Assembly: GCA_900544075.1 (NCBI GenBank)
Contig: UQTJ01000033.1
Location: 1 to 32,682 of the forward strand
Direction: 5' to 3'
Source of the DNA: an uncultured Bacteroides sp.
Lineage (GTDB): Bacteria > Bacteroidota > Bacteroidia > Bacteroidales > Bacteroidaceae
Length of the DNA: 32,682 nucleotides
Shown here: in pieces, positions 1-7,974 of the stretch
Layout: the number at the start of each line of letters is the position of its first letter
Numbering within the stretch: the first letter of the stretch is position 1
Notes under the pieces: model-generated
Told to the model about the DNA's origin: nothing
The model's database searches: none
What the model saw: only the letters and a program-made list of their open reading frames with translations
Translations under genes and position numbers: made by a program

Positions 1-120
1 GTTTTTTTAACTGGCGGAGATAAATTTTCTTTTGATACAAAATTAAAAAGTATCATCTTTGCAGATAGATTTTTAGTTTTAAAAGGTTTAAACAGAATAC
101 TGAATTATAATGTCAAATAA
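1..120 (+). CDS. coaX: Type III pantothenate kinase, C-terminal end (partial)
   Basis: An open frame runs from the first base of the window to a TAA at 118-120 and encodes the last 39 residues of a protein. It starts VFLTGGD and ends LVLKGLNRILNYNVK. The TGGD turn followed by a KLKSIIFAD strand and an LxGLNRIL helix fits the end of Bacteroidetes CoaX, the ATP-dependent kinase that phosphorylates pantothenate in the first step of coenzyme A synthesis. The stop overlaps the start of the next gene by 11 bp, which suggests one transcript. The 5' part lies outside the window. The call rests on a short tail plus the gene order known in Bacteroides, where coaX precedes this outer membrane protein gene. 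Confidence 0.72.
   Translation, partial: VFLTGGDKFSFDTKLKSIIFADRFLVLKGLNRILNYNVK
31..62 (+). promoter_or_regulatory. Possible internal promoter inside the coaX 3' end
   Basis: TTTG at 31-34 is followed after 19 nt by CATCTTTGC (54-62), one base from the Bacteroidetes -7 consensus TAnnTTTGC. It lies about 50 nt before the ATG at 110. It is inside coding sequence, so the match may be chance. If real, it would give the outer membrane protein gene coaX-independent expression. Confidence 0.3.
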
Positions 121-1387
121 AAAGATACTCTTCAGCGTTATTTTTGCAATTGCTTATATGTGCACTTTCGCACAGTCAAGCACAAATTCTCCATACACAA
201 GATTCGGGTTTGGGGACTTGTCAGACCAGGTCTTTACGAGCAATGCAGCCATGGGAGGTGTAGGTAACGCATTGCGCTCAAGCAGACATATCAATCCTAT
301 GAATCCGGCTTCATACACTTCTGTAGATTCGCTGTCGTTTATGTTCGACATCGGTTTCAGCATGAAAAGTTCAAACTATGAAGAGAATGGAATAAAAGCA
401 AATGCAAGAAACTCCAGTTTCGACTATCTTGCCATTCAGTTCCGCCTTCATCCAAGATTAGGTATGGCCATCGGGTTTACACCTTACTCTACAGTAGGTT
501 ACAATTTCAGTTCTACCAATAGTGTTTCAAACAGCAGTACCACTGTTACAAACCAATTTACCGGCGACGGAGGTACAAATTACGTTTTTGCAGGATTGGG
601 ATATAAGATACTAAAGAACCTGTCTTTCGGTGCCAATATCGGTTACCTGTACGGAAATCAGGAATATAGCACTACTGCAACACTCAGCAACAATGGTGAT
701 TACACCATCAATTATAGAAATCTTAATGTAAAAAGCTATAAACTCGATTTGGGATTACAATACACCCAACCATTGGACAAAAACAACAGCATTACATTAG
801 GATTGACTTATGGCCTCGGACATAAACTGAATTCTACCGAGGTTACAGGTACGCAGGTTACAGACGGTAGCAGCTACAGTTCTACAAATGAAAAGACTGA
901 CTACGACGGATATGGCATCCCATCAACATACGGTGCAGGTTTAGCATATCAGTTTAAGAATAATCTTACGGTATGTTTAGATTATACATTGCAGGAATGG
1001 TCAAAAGTAAAACTGTCAAACGTGGCAGGAATGTATAACAACAGAAGCAAGATTGCTGCCGGAGTGGAATACACTCCTGATCACATCGGACGAAACTTCT
1101 TTAAAAGAATATCATACAGGGCCGGTGCATACTATAACTCACCATACATCAAAATACCAAATGATGTAAACGGAAGTTCTTTCTCTGATGGAGCCAAAGA
1201 AATAGGAGTAACAGCCGGTTTAGGTTTCCCACTGTCATTGTTCCAGAGAAAAACAGTTTTGAGTATTACAGGTCAGTATGTCAATCTTTCTCCGAGCAAC
1301 AGCAACCTGATGTCTGAAAACAGGTTTGTTCTGAAAATCGGACTTACACTGAATGAGCCTTGGTTCATGAAGTGGAGAGTTAACTAA
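110..1387 (+). CDS. Outer membrane beta-barrel protein (FadL/OmpP1-like), lptC-linked
   Basis: The 425-residue protein has a signal peptide (residues 1 to about 21, cleavage near TFAQ-SS). The mature protein begins with NSPYTRFGFGDL and a glycine-rich AAMGGVGNALRSS segment, followed by alternating strands rich in aromatic and polar residues. It ends with amphipathic strands, the layout of an outer membrane barrel. This family is widespread in Bacteroidetes between coaX and lptC, is usually left as a hypothetical outer membrane protein, and resembles the FadL/OmpP1 hydrophobic-compound porins. Its transport substrate is unknown. The ATG overlaps the coaX stop, and the TPR protein starts 37 bp downstream, so the three are probably co-transcribed. 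The barrel assignment is firm; any transport role is inference. Confidence 0.75.
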   Translation: MSNKKILFSVIFAIAYMCTFAQSSTNSPYTRFGFGDLSDQVFTSNAAMGGVGNALRSSRHINPMNPASYTSVDSLSFMFDIGFSMKSSNYEENGIKANARNSSFDYLAIQFRLHPRLGMAIGFTPYSTVGYNFSSTNSVSNSSTTVTNQFTGDGGTNYVFAGLGYKILKNLSFGANIGYLYGNQEYSTTATLSNNGDYTINYRNLNVKSYKLDLGLQYTQPLDKNNSITLGLTYGLGHKLNSTEVTGTQVTDGSSYSSTNEKTDYDGYGIPSTYGAGLAYQFKNNLTVCLDYTLQEWSKVKLSNVAGMYNNRSKIAAGVEYTPDHIGRNFFKRISYRAGAYYNSPYIKIPNDVNGSSFSDGAKEIGVTAGLGFPLSLFQRKTVLSITGQYVNLSPSNSNLMSENRFVLKIGLTLNEPWFMKWRVN

Positions 1388-1424
1388 TCAATTAACACAC
1401 AATAAACAATTAAATTAATATACG

Positions 1425-2786
1425 ATGAGAATGAAGATGTTTACAATGCTGTGTGCCCTCTCATTAGGTGCAACAGCTACTTTTGCTCAAAAAGGAGTAG
1501 AAGACGGTTCTAGATTTGGACATGGTGAAGACAGTATCCGTTGTCTTCAGAACATCAGTATTTATACTGAATATGTTAAAACAGACAACTTCAAGGATGC
1601 ATACACTCCTTGGAAGGCAGTTTTCACAGAAGCACCTTTCGCACAGGTTGGAACATATACCAACGGTGCTAAAATCCTTCGTGGTTTAATTCAGAGCACA
1701 AAAGACGCTGCTCAGCAGAAAGCTTACTTAGACGAACTTATGGCTGTACACGATCAGCGTATCAAGTATCTTGACCAACTGAACAAATTGGTAAGATCTA
1801 AATCTACTGAAGGTTCTATTTTAGGTATGAAAGTACACGATTACATCGTATTCTCAGGAAAGAACCTTGATTTGAATCAGGCATACGAATGGGCTAAGAA
1901 AGCTGTTGACATGGAGAAAGAAAAATCAGACTACTTCATGTTCCTTGATATGATGGATATGTCATCACGCAAGCTGAAAACAGACGATACACATAAAGAA
2001 CAGTTCATCCAGGACTATCTGACTGTTTCAGGTTATGCAGACGCAGCTTACAAGGCTGAAAAGAAAGAAAAGATGAAAAACCTTTTCAAAACAACAAAAG
2101 ACAACGTAGATGCATATTTCATCAACAGTGGAGCAGCTTCTTGCGAGAACCTGCAGTCAATCTACGGTCCTAAAGTTGCACAGAACAAAACAAATCTTGA
2201 ATATCTGAAGCAGGTTATTTCTGTAATGCAGCTTTTGAAATGTACTGAAGAAGAAGCATATTTCGAAGCTTCTGAAGCAGCTCATGCTATTGAACCGACT
2301 GCTGCTACAGCTGCTGGTTGCGGATACATGTATTACAAGAAAGGCGATTTGGACAAGAGTATAGGTTACTTCGACCAGGCTATCGAACTGGAACAGGACC
2401 CTATGAAGAAAGCAGAATACTGCTACAATGCCGGTGTAATCCTTTTCAGCAAGAAACAGCTCAGCCGTGCTAAACAGTACTGCAACAAGGCTATTTCATT
2501 CAACAACAATTATGGAGATGCTTATATCCTTATTGCACAGATGTATGCATCAAGCCCTAACTGGAGTGATGAATCAGCTTTGAATAAATGTACATTCTTT
2601 GCAGTTATCGACAAGTTGCAACGTGCAAAGAATGTTGACCCAAGTGTTGCCGACAAAGCTAACGAACTTATCAGAACATATTCTGCCTACACTCCGAAAG
2701 ATGAAGACTTGTTCTTCCTTGGTTTGAGCAAGGGACACACAGTAACTATCGGTGGATGGATTGGCGAAACAACAACAATCAGATAA
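1425..2786 (+). CDS. Exported tetratricopeptide-repeat protein
   Basis: The 453-residue protein has a signal peptide (residues 1 to about 22, ending ATATFAQ), so it is periplasmic or surface-facing. The body is helical. Its clearest TPR units lie around residues 295-385: a GYMYYKKGDLDKSIGYFDQAIEL-type helix pair, then a YNAGVILFSKKQLSRAKQYCNKAI-type pair. TPRs are protein-protein scaffolds with no catalytic residues. Position between an outer membrane barrel and lptC suggests an envelope assembly role, but no partner can be named from sequence. The start has nearby alternative ATGs (residues 3 and 5 of MRMKMF); the first is used because it gives a complete n-region. The stop is 6 bp from lptC. 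Confidence 0.8.
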   Translation: MRMKMFTMLCALSLGATATFAQKGVEDGSRFGHGEDSIRCLQNISIYTEYVKTDNFKDAYTPWKAVFTEAPFAQVGTYTNGAKILRGLIQSTKDAAQQKAYLDELMAVHDQRIKYLDQLNKLVRSKSTEGSILGMKVHDYIVFSGKNLDLNQAYEWAKKAVDMEKEKSDYFMFLDMMDMSSRKLKTDDTHKEQFIQDYLTVSGYADAAYKAEKKEKMKNLFKTTKDNVDAYFINSGAASCENLQSIYGPKVAQNKTNLEYLKQVISVMQLLKCTEEEAYFEASEAAHAIEPTAATAAGCGYMYYKKGDLDKSIGYFDQAIELEQDPMKKAEYCYNAGVILFSKKQLSRAKQYCNKAISFNNNYGDAYILIAQMYASSPNWSDESALNKCTFFAVIDKLQRAKNVDPSVADKANELIRTYSAYTPKDEDLFFLGLSKGHTVTIGGWIGETTTIR

Positions 2787-2792
2787 AAATCT

Positions 2793-3422
2793 ATGTCATA
2801 TAGACAAAACTTTTTCAAAACTAAATATTTTATAAGCATAACAGTTGCCGTATGGGCAACTGTTATGTTTCTTTTTTTCCCGTCGTGTGGAAGCAAGGAC
2901 AAAAAATTAGCTGCAGCTATCGACGAAAAAGACTCCCTGCCCGATATGCACACTACCGGAGTGGTATCTTATGTATCAGACTCGGGTATGATAAGATACA
3001 AGATTGTCACAGACGAATGGCTGGTTTTCAGCAAGAAGAATCCACCGTACTGGGCTTTCGAGAAAGGACTGTACCTTGAGAAATTCGACAGTCTGTTCAG
3101 GGTAGACGCCAGCATAAAGGCCGATACAGCATACTATCACGAAAAGAAAGAGATATGGGAACTAAGGGGGAATGTACACATACAAAACCAGTTAGGAGAT
3201 AAATTCGACACTGAACTTCTGTTTTGGGACCAGTCGAAGGAACGAATATATTCTGACAAGTTCATAAAGATAGAACAGGAAGACAAGATTCTGACAGGAT
3301 ATGGCTTCGACTCGAACCAGGAAATGACAGAATATGAAATATTTACACCTACAGGAATTTTCACTGTTGAAGATACAGCTCCGCAAGATACAACAAATGC
3401 TATACAAAACACAAACAACTGA
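2793..3422 (+). CDS. lptC: LPS export ABC transporter periplasmic protein LptC
   Basis: The 209-residue protein has a membrane-targeting segment (about residues 11-31) ending in FFPSCG, which gives a plausible lipobox with C32. The body from about residue 50 matches the LptC/OstA-like beta-jellyroll: the Bacteroidetes signature YWAFEKGLYLEKFD, then ADTAYYHEKKEIWELRGNV and later KIEQEDKILTGYGF. LptC bridges the LptB2FG ABC transporter and LptA in moving lipopolysaccharide across the periplasm. Only lptC of that machinery is in the window. A proximal TPR gene lies 6 bp upstream and the CorC-like gene 42 bp downstream. The C-terminal tail after about residue 190 is Thr/Asn/Gln-rich and probably disordered. 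Confidence 0.85.
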   Translation: MSYRQNFFKTKYFISITVAVWATVMFLFFPSCGSKDKKLAAAIDEKDSLPDMHTTGVVSYVSDSGMIRYKIVTDEWLVFSKKNPPYWAFEKGLYLEKFDSLFRVDASIKADTAYYHEKKEIWELRGNVHIQNQLGDKFDTELLFWDQSKERIYSDKFIKIEQEDKILTGYGFDSNQEMTEYEIFTPTGIFTVEDTAPQDTTNAIQNTNN

Positions 3423-3464
3423 TAATATACATTATTATATTGTCACCAACTTTATATATAAGAA

Positions 3465-4721
3465 ATGGATATAATCATAGAACTAATTATCACAATGGCG
3501 TTTTCTGCATTCTTTTCCGGAATGGAGATAGCATTTGTGTCTTCAAACAAGCTAAGGTTCGAAATGGAAAAGTCGAATAACTTTTCCACTAAAATCCTGA
3601 CCGTATTCTACCAGAATCCAAACAATTTTATATCCACTATGCTGGTAGGCAACAACATTGCATTGGTAATATACGGTATATTAATGGCTGAAATCATAGA
3701 GCATCATCTGTTGTACGGAATAATAAGAAGCGAAGCATTGATGGTCGTCGTACAGACTATCATTTCCACACTGATAATATTGATAACCGGGGAATTCATG
3801 CCTAAAACCCTGTTTAAAATCAACCCGAACTTTACTCTTAAGATTCTGTGTATTCCTACATATATCTGTTATCTTGTATTATATCCTATAAGCAAATTCT
3901 CCTCATTCCTTTCCACAAGCATATTAAGACTGGCCGGAAAGAAGATTAAGAAAGAGGACAGCGAAAAGGCATTTTCAAAAGTAGACCTCGACTATCTGAT
4001 TGAAAGCAGCATAGACGAATCGCAAAAGGAAAACGAAATAGAGCCTGAAATCCAGATATTCCGCAATGCCCTTGATTTCTCTAATATCAAGGTAAAAGAC
4101 TGTATGATTCCACGAACGGAAATCATTGCAGTTGAAACCGGAACACCGAAAAAAGAAATCATGTCGGTTTTCATTGAAAGCGGACTAAGCAAAATCATTG
4201 TATATCGCGACAATATAGACAATATAATCGGTTATATCCACTCGTCCGAGATGTTCGGAGCCACCGACGAATGGGAAAAGAACATAAAGTCAATTCCTGT
4301 AGTGCCGGAAAGCATGGGAGCAAACAAAGTGATGCAACTCCTTATGCAGCAGAAGAAATCGCTTGCAGTGGTAGTCGACGAATTTGGCGGAACGTCAGGA
4401 ATCATTTCTCTGGAAGACATCGTAGAAGAGCTGCTCGGTGATATCGAGGACGAACATGACAACAAAAATATCGTTGCTAAAGAATTGAATGAGAACGAAT
4501 ACATTTTGTCAGGTCGTCTGGAGATAGAAGAAATAAACGAGATGTTCGACTTAAACCTTCCTGAAAGCGACGAATATCAGACATTGGGAGGATTAATCAT
4601 AAACGAGTTTCAGAGAATACCTAAACCGCACGAAAAGATTGTGATAGACAGATTTCAGTTCAACATTATCAAGGCTACGAGCACAAAAATCGAGCTTGTA
4701 AAGTTGAAAATACAGAAATAA
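3465..4721 (+). CDS. CNNM/CorC-HlyC family membrane protein (GldE-like)
   Basis: The 418-residue protein has the DUF21-CBS-CorC order of the CNNM/HlyC family. Four hydrophobic segments (about 1-20, 55-80, 92-118 and 125-150) form the DUF21 domain, which includes SAFFSGMEIAF and a GEFMPKTLF motif. The CBS pair covers about residues 208-330, opened by MIPRTEI (214-220) and including VVDEFGGTSGIISLEDIV, and a CorC_HlyC domain covers about 340-418. Family members are linked to Mg2+/Co2+ handling, and in gliding Bacteroidetes the relative GldE supports motility; older annotations call it hemolysin without evidence. Position between lptC and ppiD is conserved in Bacteroidales. The substrate is inferred only from family. 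Confidence 0.82.
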   Translation: MDIIIELIITMAFSAFFSGMEIAFVSSNKLRFEMEKSNNFSTKILTVFYQNPNNFISTMLVGNNIALVIYGILMAEIIEHHLLYGIIRSEALMVVVQTIISTLIILITGEFMPKTLFKINPNFTLKILCIPTYICYLVLYPISKFSSFLSTSILRLAGKKIKKEDSEKAFSKVDLDYLIESSIDESQKENEIEPEIQIFRNALDFSNIKVKDCMIPRTEIIAVETGTPKKEIMSVFIESGLSKIIVYRDNIDNIIGYIHSSEMFGATDEWEKNIKSIPVVPESMGANKVMQLLMQQKKSLAVVVDEFGGTSGIISLEDIVEELLGDIEDEHDNKNIVAKELNENEYILSGRLEIEEINEMFDLNLPESDEYQTLGGLIINEFQRIPKPHEKIVIDRFQFNIIKATSTKIELVKLKIQK

Positions 4722-4764
4722 GCATTTTTTTCTACAGAAAATAGCAACTCAAAAACATTTTTCG

Positions 4765-4772
4765 TATCTTCG
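4765..4772 (+). promoter_or_regulatory. Candidate -7 element for ppiD
   Basis: TATCTTCG, a one-base variant of TAnnTTTG, lies 45 nt before the ppiD ATG in the 96-bp spacer. No TTTG is visible at the expected upstream distance, so this is a weak call. No terminator hairpin precedes it. Confidence 0.35.
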
Positions 4773-4817
4773 TGCGCTAAATACAGAAAAACAATAAACA
4801 AAAAATAATAATTTTAA

Positions 4818-6953
4818 ATGGCAACTTTACAAACTATTAGAAGCAAAGGACCATTATTGGTCATTGTTATCGGTATTGCCCTCTTCGCTTTTATAGCAGG
4901 TGACGCTTGGAAAATATTCCAGCCACATCAGGGAAGGCAAGACGTAGGAGAGATTAATGGAGATAAAATCTCCGCACAGGATTACCAGAAACTGGTTGAC
5001 GAATACACCGAAGTTATCAAACTGACTAACGGATTGTCTTCTCTTAACGAGACACAGTTGGCAAGCGTTAAAGACCAGGTATGGCAATCATACGTCAACA
5101 ACAAGCTCATAGCTGAACAGGCTGAAGAATTGGGCCTTACAGTTACTGACGCTGAAATCCAGTCAATCATCGACGAAGGTACTCATCCAATGCTGATGAA
5201 CACTCCGTTCCGCAACCCACAGACCGGTGCATTCGACAAGGATATGCTGAAGAAATTCCTCGTTGATTATTCTAACCTAAGCACAAGCCAGATGCCTGCA
5301 CAGTATGTAGAATACTATCAGACAATGGGTAACTTTTGGAATTTTGTAGAAAAGACTTTAAGACAGTCTACATTGGCTGAAAAATATCAGAACCTTATCT
5401 CAAAATCTCTTATTTCAAACCCTGTAGCTGCAGAAGATGCATTCAAGGCACGTACAGAACAGAGCGACCTGCTTATGGCTGCTGTTCCATATTCTGCTGT
5501 AAACGACTCTTTGGTTAAAGTATCTGACGATGAAATCAAGGCACTTTACAAAGAAAGAAAAGAACAGTTCAAGCAGTTGGCTGAAACTCGTAACATCCGT
5601 TTCGTAGATGTACAGGTATTGCCTTCAGACGCTGACAGAAAAGCTGTTTTGGATGAGGTAACTGAATATAGCGAACAGCTGAACAACACAACTGCAGACT
5701 TCGGTACATTCGTACGTTCTACAGGTTCATCAGTAGCATATTCTGATATCCCTGTAAAAAAATCAGTTCTTCCTTCAGACGTTGTAGCGCGTCTTGACTC
5801 TATCGGTATGAACGAAGTGTTCGGTCCATACTACAGCCAGACAGACGATTCATACAACGCTTTCAAGATTATAGCAAAGGTAAATGCTCCTGACTCAATA
5901 CAGTTCCGTCAGATTCAGGTTTACGCTGATACAGAAGAAAAGACAAAGACTCTTACAGACAGTATCTACGATGCTATCAAGGGTGGAGCAAGCTTCGAAG
6001 AAACAGCTAAGGTTTATGGCCAGACAGGCGAAGCTACATGGGTTAGCGCTTCTTCTTGGGAAGGCGGACAACTGAACTCTGAAAACGAAACATTCATCAA
6101 GACTCTTATCAGCCAGCCTGTAAACGAAATCGCTAAACTGAACATCGGTCAGGCTAATGTAATCCTGCAGGTTATGAACAAGAAGAGCATGCAGGAAAAA
6201 TACAAAGTGGCTGTTATCAAGCGTAACGTGGAATTCAGCAACGATACATACAACGAGGCTTACAACAAGTTCAGCCAGTTCGTAGCTCAGAGCACAACTA
6301 TAGACGAACTTGAAAAGAATGCAGAAGAATACGGATACACTGTTATCCCTCGCACTGACTTCTCTTCTTCTGAACACTATGTAGGTGGTGTTCCTTCAAC
6401 TAAGGAAGTTATCCGCTGGATATTCGGTGCTAAAGAGGGTGAAGTTTCTCCATTGTACGAATGCGGTAACAACGACCATATCATGGTAGTTGCTCTTGAC
6501 AGAATCAATCCTGTAGGCTATCGCAACATCAACTCAGTAGCTGATATGCTTCGCAGCGAAATCCGCCGTGACAAAAAAGCTGAACTTATCATGGCCGACA
6601 TGAAAGCTTGTACTTCTATCGACCAGGCTAAAGCTATCAAGAATGCTGTTAGCGACACAGTTAAACACGTAACATTCTCTGCTCCTGCATACATTTCTAT
6701 GACAAGAGGAAGCGAACCTGTTATCGGTGCTGTTGCATCAAAAACTGCAGTAAATGCTACAAGCGCAGCTGTAAAGGGTAATGCCGGTGTTTACATGGTA
6801 CAGGTATTAAGCAAGGACAACGGTTCTGAAAAACTTGATGTCAAGTCAGAAGAAACTACTCTGACAAATATGTATGCAAGATTTGCTACACAGTTCATCA
6901 ACGACCTTTATCAGAAGGCAGAAGTAGTTGACAACCGCTACTTATATTTCTAA
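4818..6953 (+). CDS. ppiD: Periplasmic folding chaperone / peptidyl-prolyl isomerase PpiD-SurA type
   Basis: The 711-residue protein has an uncleaved N-terminal membrane anchor (about residues 12-28, LLVIVIGIALFAFIAG). A SurA_N-like chaperone segment follows (VGEINGDKISAQDYQKLVDEY, then a helical region to about 250). A parvulin-like region covers about residues 359-467 and includes FRQIQVYAD, GASFEETAKVYGQ and a Trp/Gly-rich turn. PpiD proteins hold newly secreted outer membrane proteins at the inner membrane exit site. Key parvulin active-site residues are not obvious here, so activity may be mainly chaperone. The length is typical of Bacteroides PpiD. It sits last in the envelope block and is followed by a strong terminator. 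Confidence 0.85.
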   Translation: MATLQTIRSKGPLLVIVIGIALFAFIAGDAWKIFQPHQGRQDVGEINGDKISAQDYQKLVDEYTEVIKLTNGLSSLNETQLASVKDQVWQSYVNNKLIAEQAEELGLTVTDAEIQSIIDEGTHPMLMNTPFRNPQTGAFDKDMLKKFLVDYSNLSTSQMPAQYVEYYQTMGNFWNFVEKTLRQSTLAEKYQNLISKSLISNPVAAEDAFKARTEQSDLLMAAVPYSAVNDSLVKVSDDEIKALYKERKEQFKQLAETRNIRFVDVQVLPSDADRKAVLDEVTEYSEQLNNTTADFGTFVRSTGSSVAYSDIPVKKSVLPSDVVARLDSIGMNEVFGPYYSQTDDSYNAFKIIAKVNAPDSIQFRQIQVYADTEEKTKTLTDSIYDAIKGGASFEETAKVYGQTGEATWVSASSWEGGQLNSENETFIKTLISQPVNEIAKLNIGQANVILQVMNKKSMQEKYKVAVIKRNVEFSNDTYNEAYNKFSQFVAQSTTIDELEKNAEEYGYTVIPRTDFSSSEHYVGGVPSTKEVIRWIFGAKEGEVSPLYECGNNDHIMVVALDRINPVGYRNINSVADMLRSEIRRDKKAELIMADMKACTSIDQAKAIKNAVSDTVKHVTFSAPAYISMTRGSEPVIGAVASKTAVNATSAAVKGNAGVYMVQVLSKDNGSEKLDVKSEETTLTNMYARFATQFINDLYQKAEVVDNRYLYF

Positions 6954-6975
6954 TAAGGTACGATTCAATATACGG

Positions 6976-7015
6976 AAGTGTGGTATGCTCAAACGGGCAT
7001 ACCACACTTTTTTTT
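6976..7015 (+). terminator. Rho-independent terminator after ppiD
   Basis: A perfect 13-bp stem (AAGTGTGGTATGC with its complement) with an 8-nt loop is followed by a T-run to 7015. It closes the envelope block and insulates the rplU promoter. Confidence 0.9.
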
Positions 7016-7091
7016 ATACTTTCTGAATCATCTGAAACTGTTATTACTGAAAAACAGAGGTTTATATAAAAAAAAAATAACAGTCAAACTA

Positions 7092-7123
7092 TTGATTATA
7101 TAAAGTATTTGAAGTATCTTTGC
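7092..7123 (+). promoter_or_regulatory. rplU-rpmA promoter
   Basis: ATTG (TTG at 7092-7094), 20 nt, then TATCTTTGC (7115-7123) is an exact Bacteroidetes -7 element at the right spacing. Transcription would start near 7130 and leave a leader of about 80 nt before the rplU ATG. The element overlaps the only longer in-frame start (TTG at 7120), which therefore cannot be used. Confidence 0.8.
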
Positions 7124-7136
7124 AGCCGATTTTAGT

Positions 7137-7181
7137 CCGCGGAGGTAAACAAGTGATTGCCGGAAGCAATCCACCTTACGG
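7137..7181 (+). promoter_or_regulatory. Structured rplU leader hairpin
   Basis: Two nested stems are visible. The upper one is GATTGC (7155-7160) with GCAATC (7166-7171) around a CGGAA loop. The lower one is AGGT (7143-7146) with ACCT (7173-7176), extended by CCG (7137-7139) with CGG (7179-7181) across a small internal loop. Ribosomal protein leaders often carry such structures for autoregulation, but I know of no described match. The GGAGGT at 7141-7146 lies partly in the lower stem and precedes an in-frame GTG at 7153. Confidence 0.5.
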
Positions 7182-7209
7182 AAGAAACCCGTTTAATAAT
7201 TATAATAAA

Positions 7210-7527
7210 ATGTACGTAATCGTAGAAATTAACGGTCAGCAGTTCAAAGCTGAAGAAGGCAAGAAACTGTTTGTACACCACATTCAGAACGCTGAAAACG
7301 GCGCAACTGTTGAATTTGACAAAGTTTTGTTGGTTGACAACAATGGTACTGTAACTGTAGGTGCTCCTACTGTAGAAGGTGCAAAAGTGGTTTGCGAAGT
7401 TAAGTCAAACCTTGTAAAGGGTGACAAAGTATTGGTATTCCACAAGAAGAGAAGAAAAGGTTACAGAAAACTGAACGGTCACCGTCAGCAGTTTACTGAA
7501 TTGACAATCAAACAAGTTATTGCTTAA
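7210..7527 (+). CDS. rplU: 50S ribosomal protein L21
   Basis: From the ATG at 7210 the product is 105 residues, beginning MYVIVEINGQQFK and containing the C-terminal L21 signature FHKKRRKGYRKLNGHRQQFT. L21 binds 23S rRNA (domain VI) in the large subunit. The length matches Bacteroides L21, and the normal family N-terminus is MY(A/V)I(V/I). A longer reading frame upstream is rejected because its TTG start lies in the promoter; a GTG at 7153, 19 codons upstream with a GGAGGT before it, is a weaker alternative. rpmA follows after 20 bp, so the two are co-transcribed in the usual rplU-rpmA order. Confidence 0.95.
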   Translation: MYVIVEINGQQFKAEEGKKLFVHHIQNAENGATVEFDKVLLVDNNGTVTVGAPTVEGAKVVCEVKSNLVKGDKVLVFHKKRRKGYRKLNGHRQQFTELTIKQVIA

Positions 7528-7547
7528 TCATTAAAACGTAGAAGAAA

Positions 7548-7811
7548 ATGGCACATAAAAAAGGTGTAGGTAGTTCTAAGAACGGTCGTGAATCAGAAAG
7601 CAAGAGATTAGGCGTAAAGATATTCGGTGGTTCAGCTTGCAAGGCTGGTAACATCATTGTTCGTCAAAGAGGAACAGTTCACAACCCAGGTAACAACGTA
7701 GGTATGGGTAGCGATCACACTCTTTACGCATTGGTAGATGGTACAGTATGTTTCAAGAAGGGTCGTGAAAACAAGAGCTTTGTTTCTGTTATCCCTTGCG
7801 CTGAAGCATAA
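7548..7811 (+). CDS. rpmA: 50S ribosomal protein L27
   Basis: The 87-residue protein starts MAHKKGVGSSKNGRES, the standard L27 N-terminus that reaches the peptidyl-transferase centre. It has no cleavable extension of the Firmicutes type. The RLGVKIFGG and GNIIVRQRGT blocks are canonical, as is GMGSDHTLYALVDGTV. The last residues, IPCAEA, are slightly longer than in many relatives. It is the second gene of the rplU operon and is followed within 22 bp by a strong terminator. Confidence 0.97.
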   Translation: MAHKKGVGSSKNGRESESKRLGVKIFGGSACKAGNIIVRQRGTVHNPGNNVGMGSDHTLYALVDGTVCFKKGRENKSFVSVIPCAEA

Positions 7812-7832
7812 TCTACAATCATTAAAGGTATT

Positions 7833-7863
7833 AAAAGCTGTCTTAACGAAGACAGCTTTTTTT
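7833..7863 (+). terminator. Terminator after rpmA
   Basis: A perfect 12-bp stem (AAAAGCTGTCTT) with an AACG loop is followed by seven T. It ends the rplU-rpmA transcript. Confidence 0.92.
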
Positions 7864-7942
7864 GTATCCATAAAAAGAATAAAATCCATCCTATTTTCAT
7901 TAAAAATCAAATATATAAATTACAGTATAATAAGATTATAAC

Positions 7943-7950
7943 TATATTTG
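7943..7950 (+). promoter_or_regulatory. -7 element for the 7975 gene
   Basis: TATATTTG is an exact -7 match 24 nt before the ATG at 7975. No clear -33 TTTG is seen. It overlaps a TTG that would otherwise extend the gene by nine codons. Confidence 0.5.
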
Positions 7951-7974
7951 AAAATAAACAACAACTCCATAGTA

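Noticed and set aside
5895..6377. Open frame of 160 codons opposite ppiD
   Set aside because: Antisense shadow of ppiD; no start signal and no domain.
7120..7209. Longer rplU frame starting at TTG 7120
   Set aside because: The TTG is inside the exact -7 element TATCTTTGC, so it is upstream of the likely transcript start; the L21 family begins at MYVIVEI (7210).
7948..7974. Nine-codon extension of the 7975 gene
   Set aside because: The TTG start lies in the -7 element, and the signal peptide begins cleanly at the later ATG.
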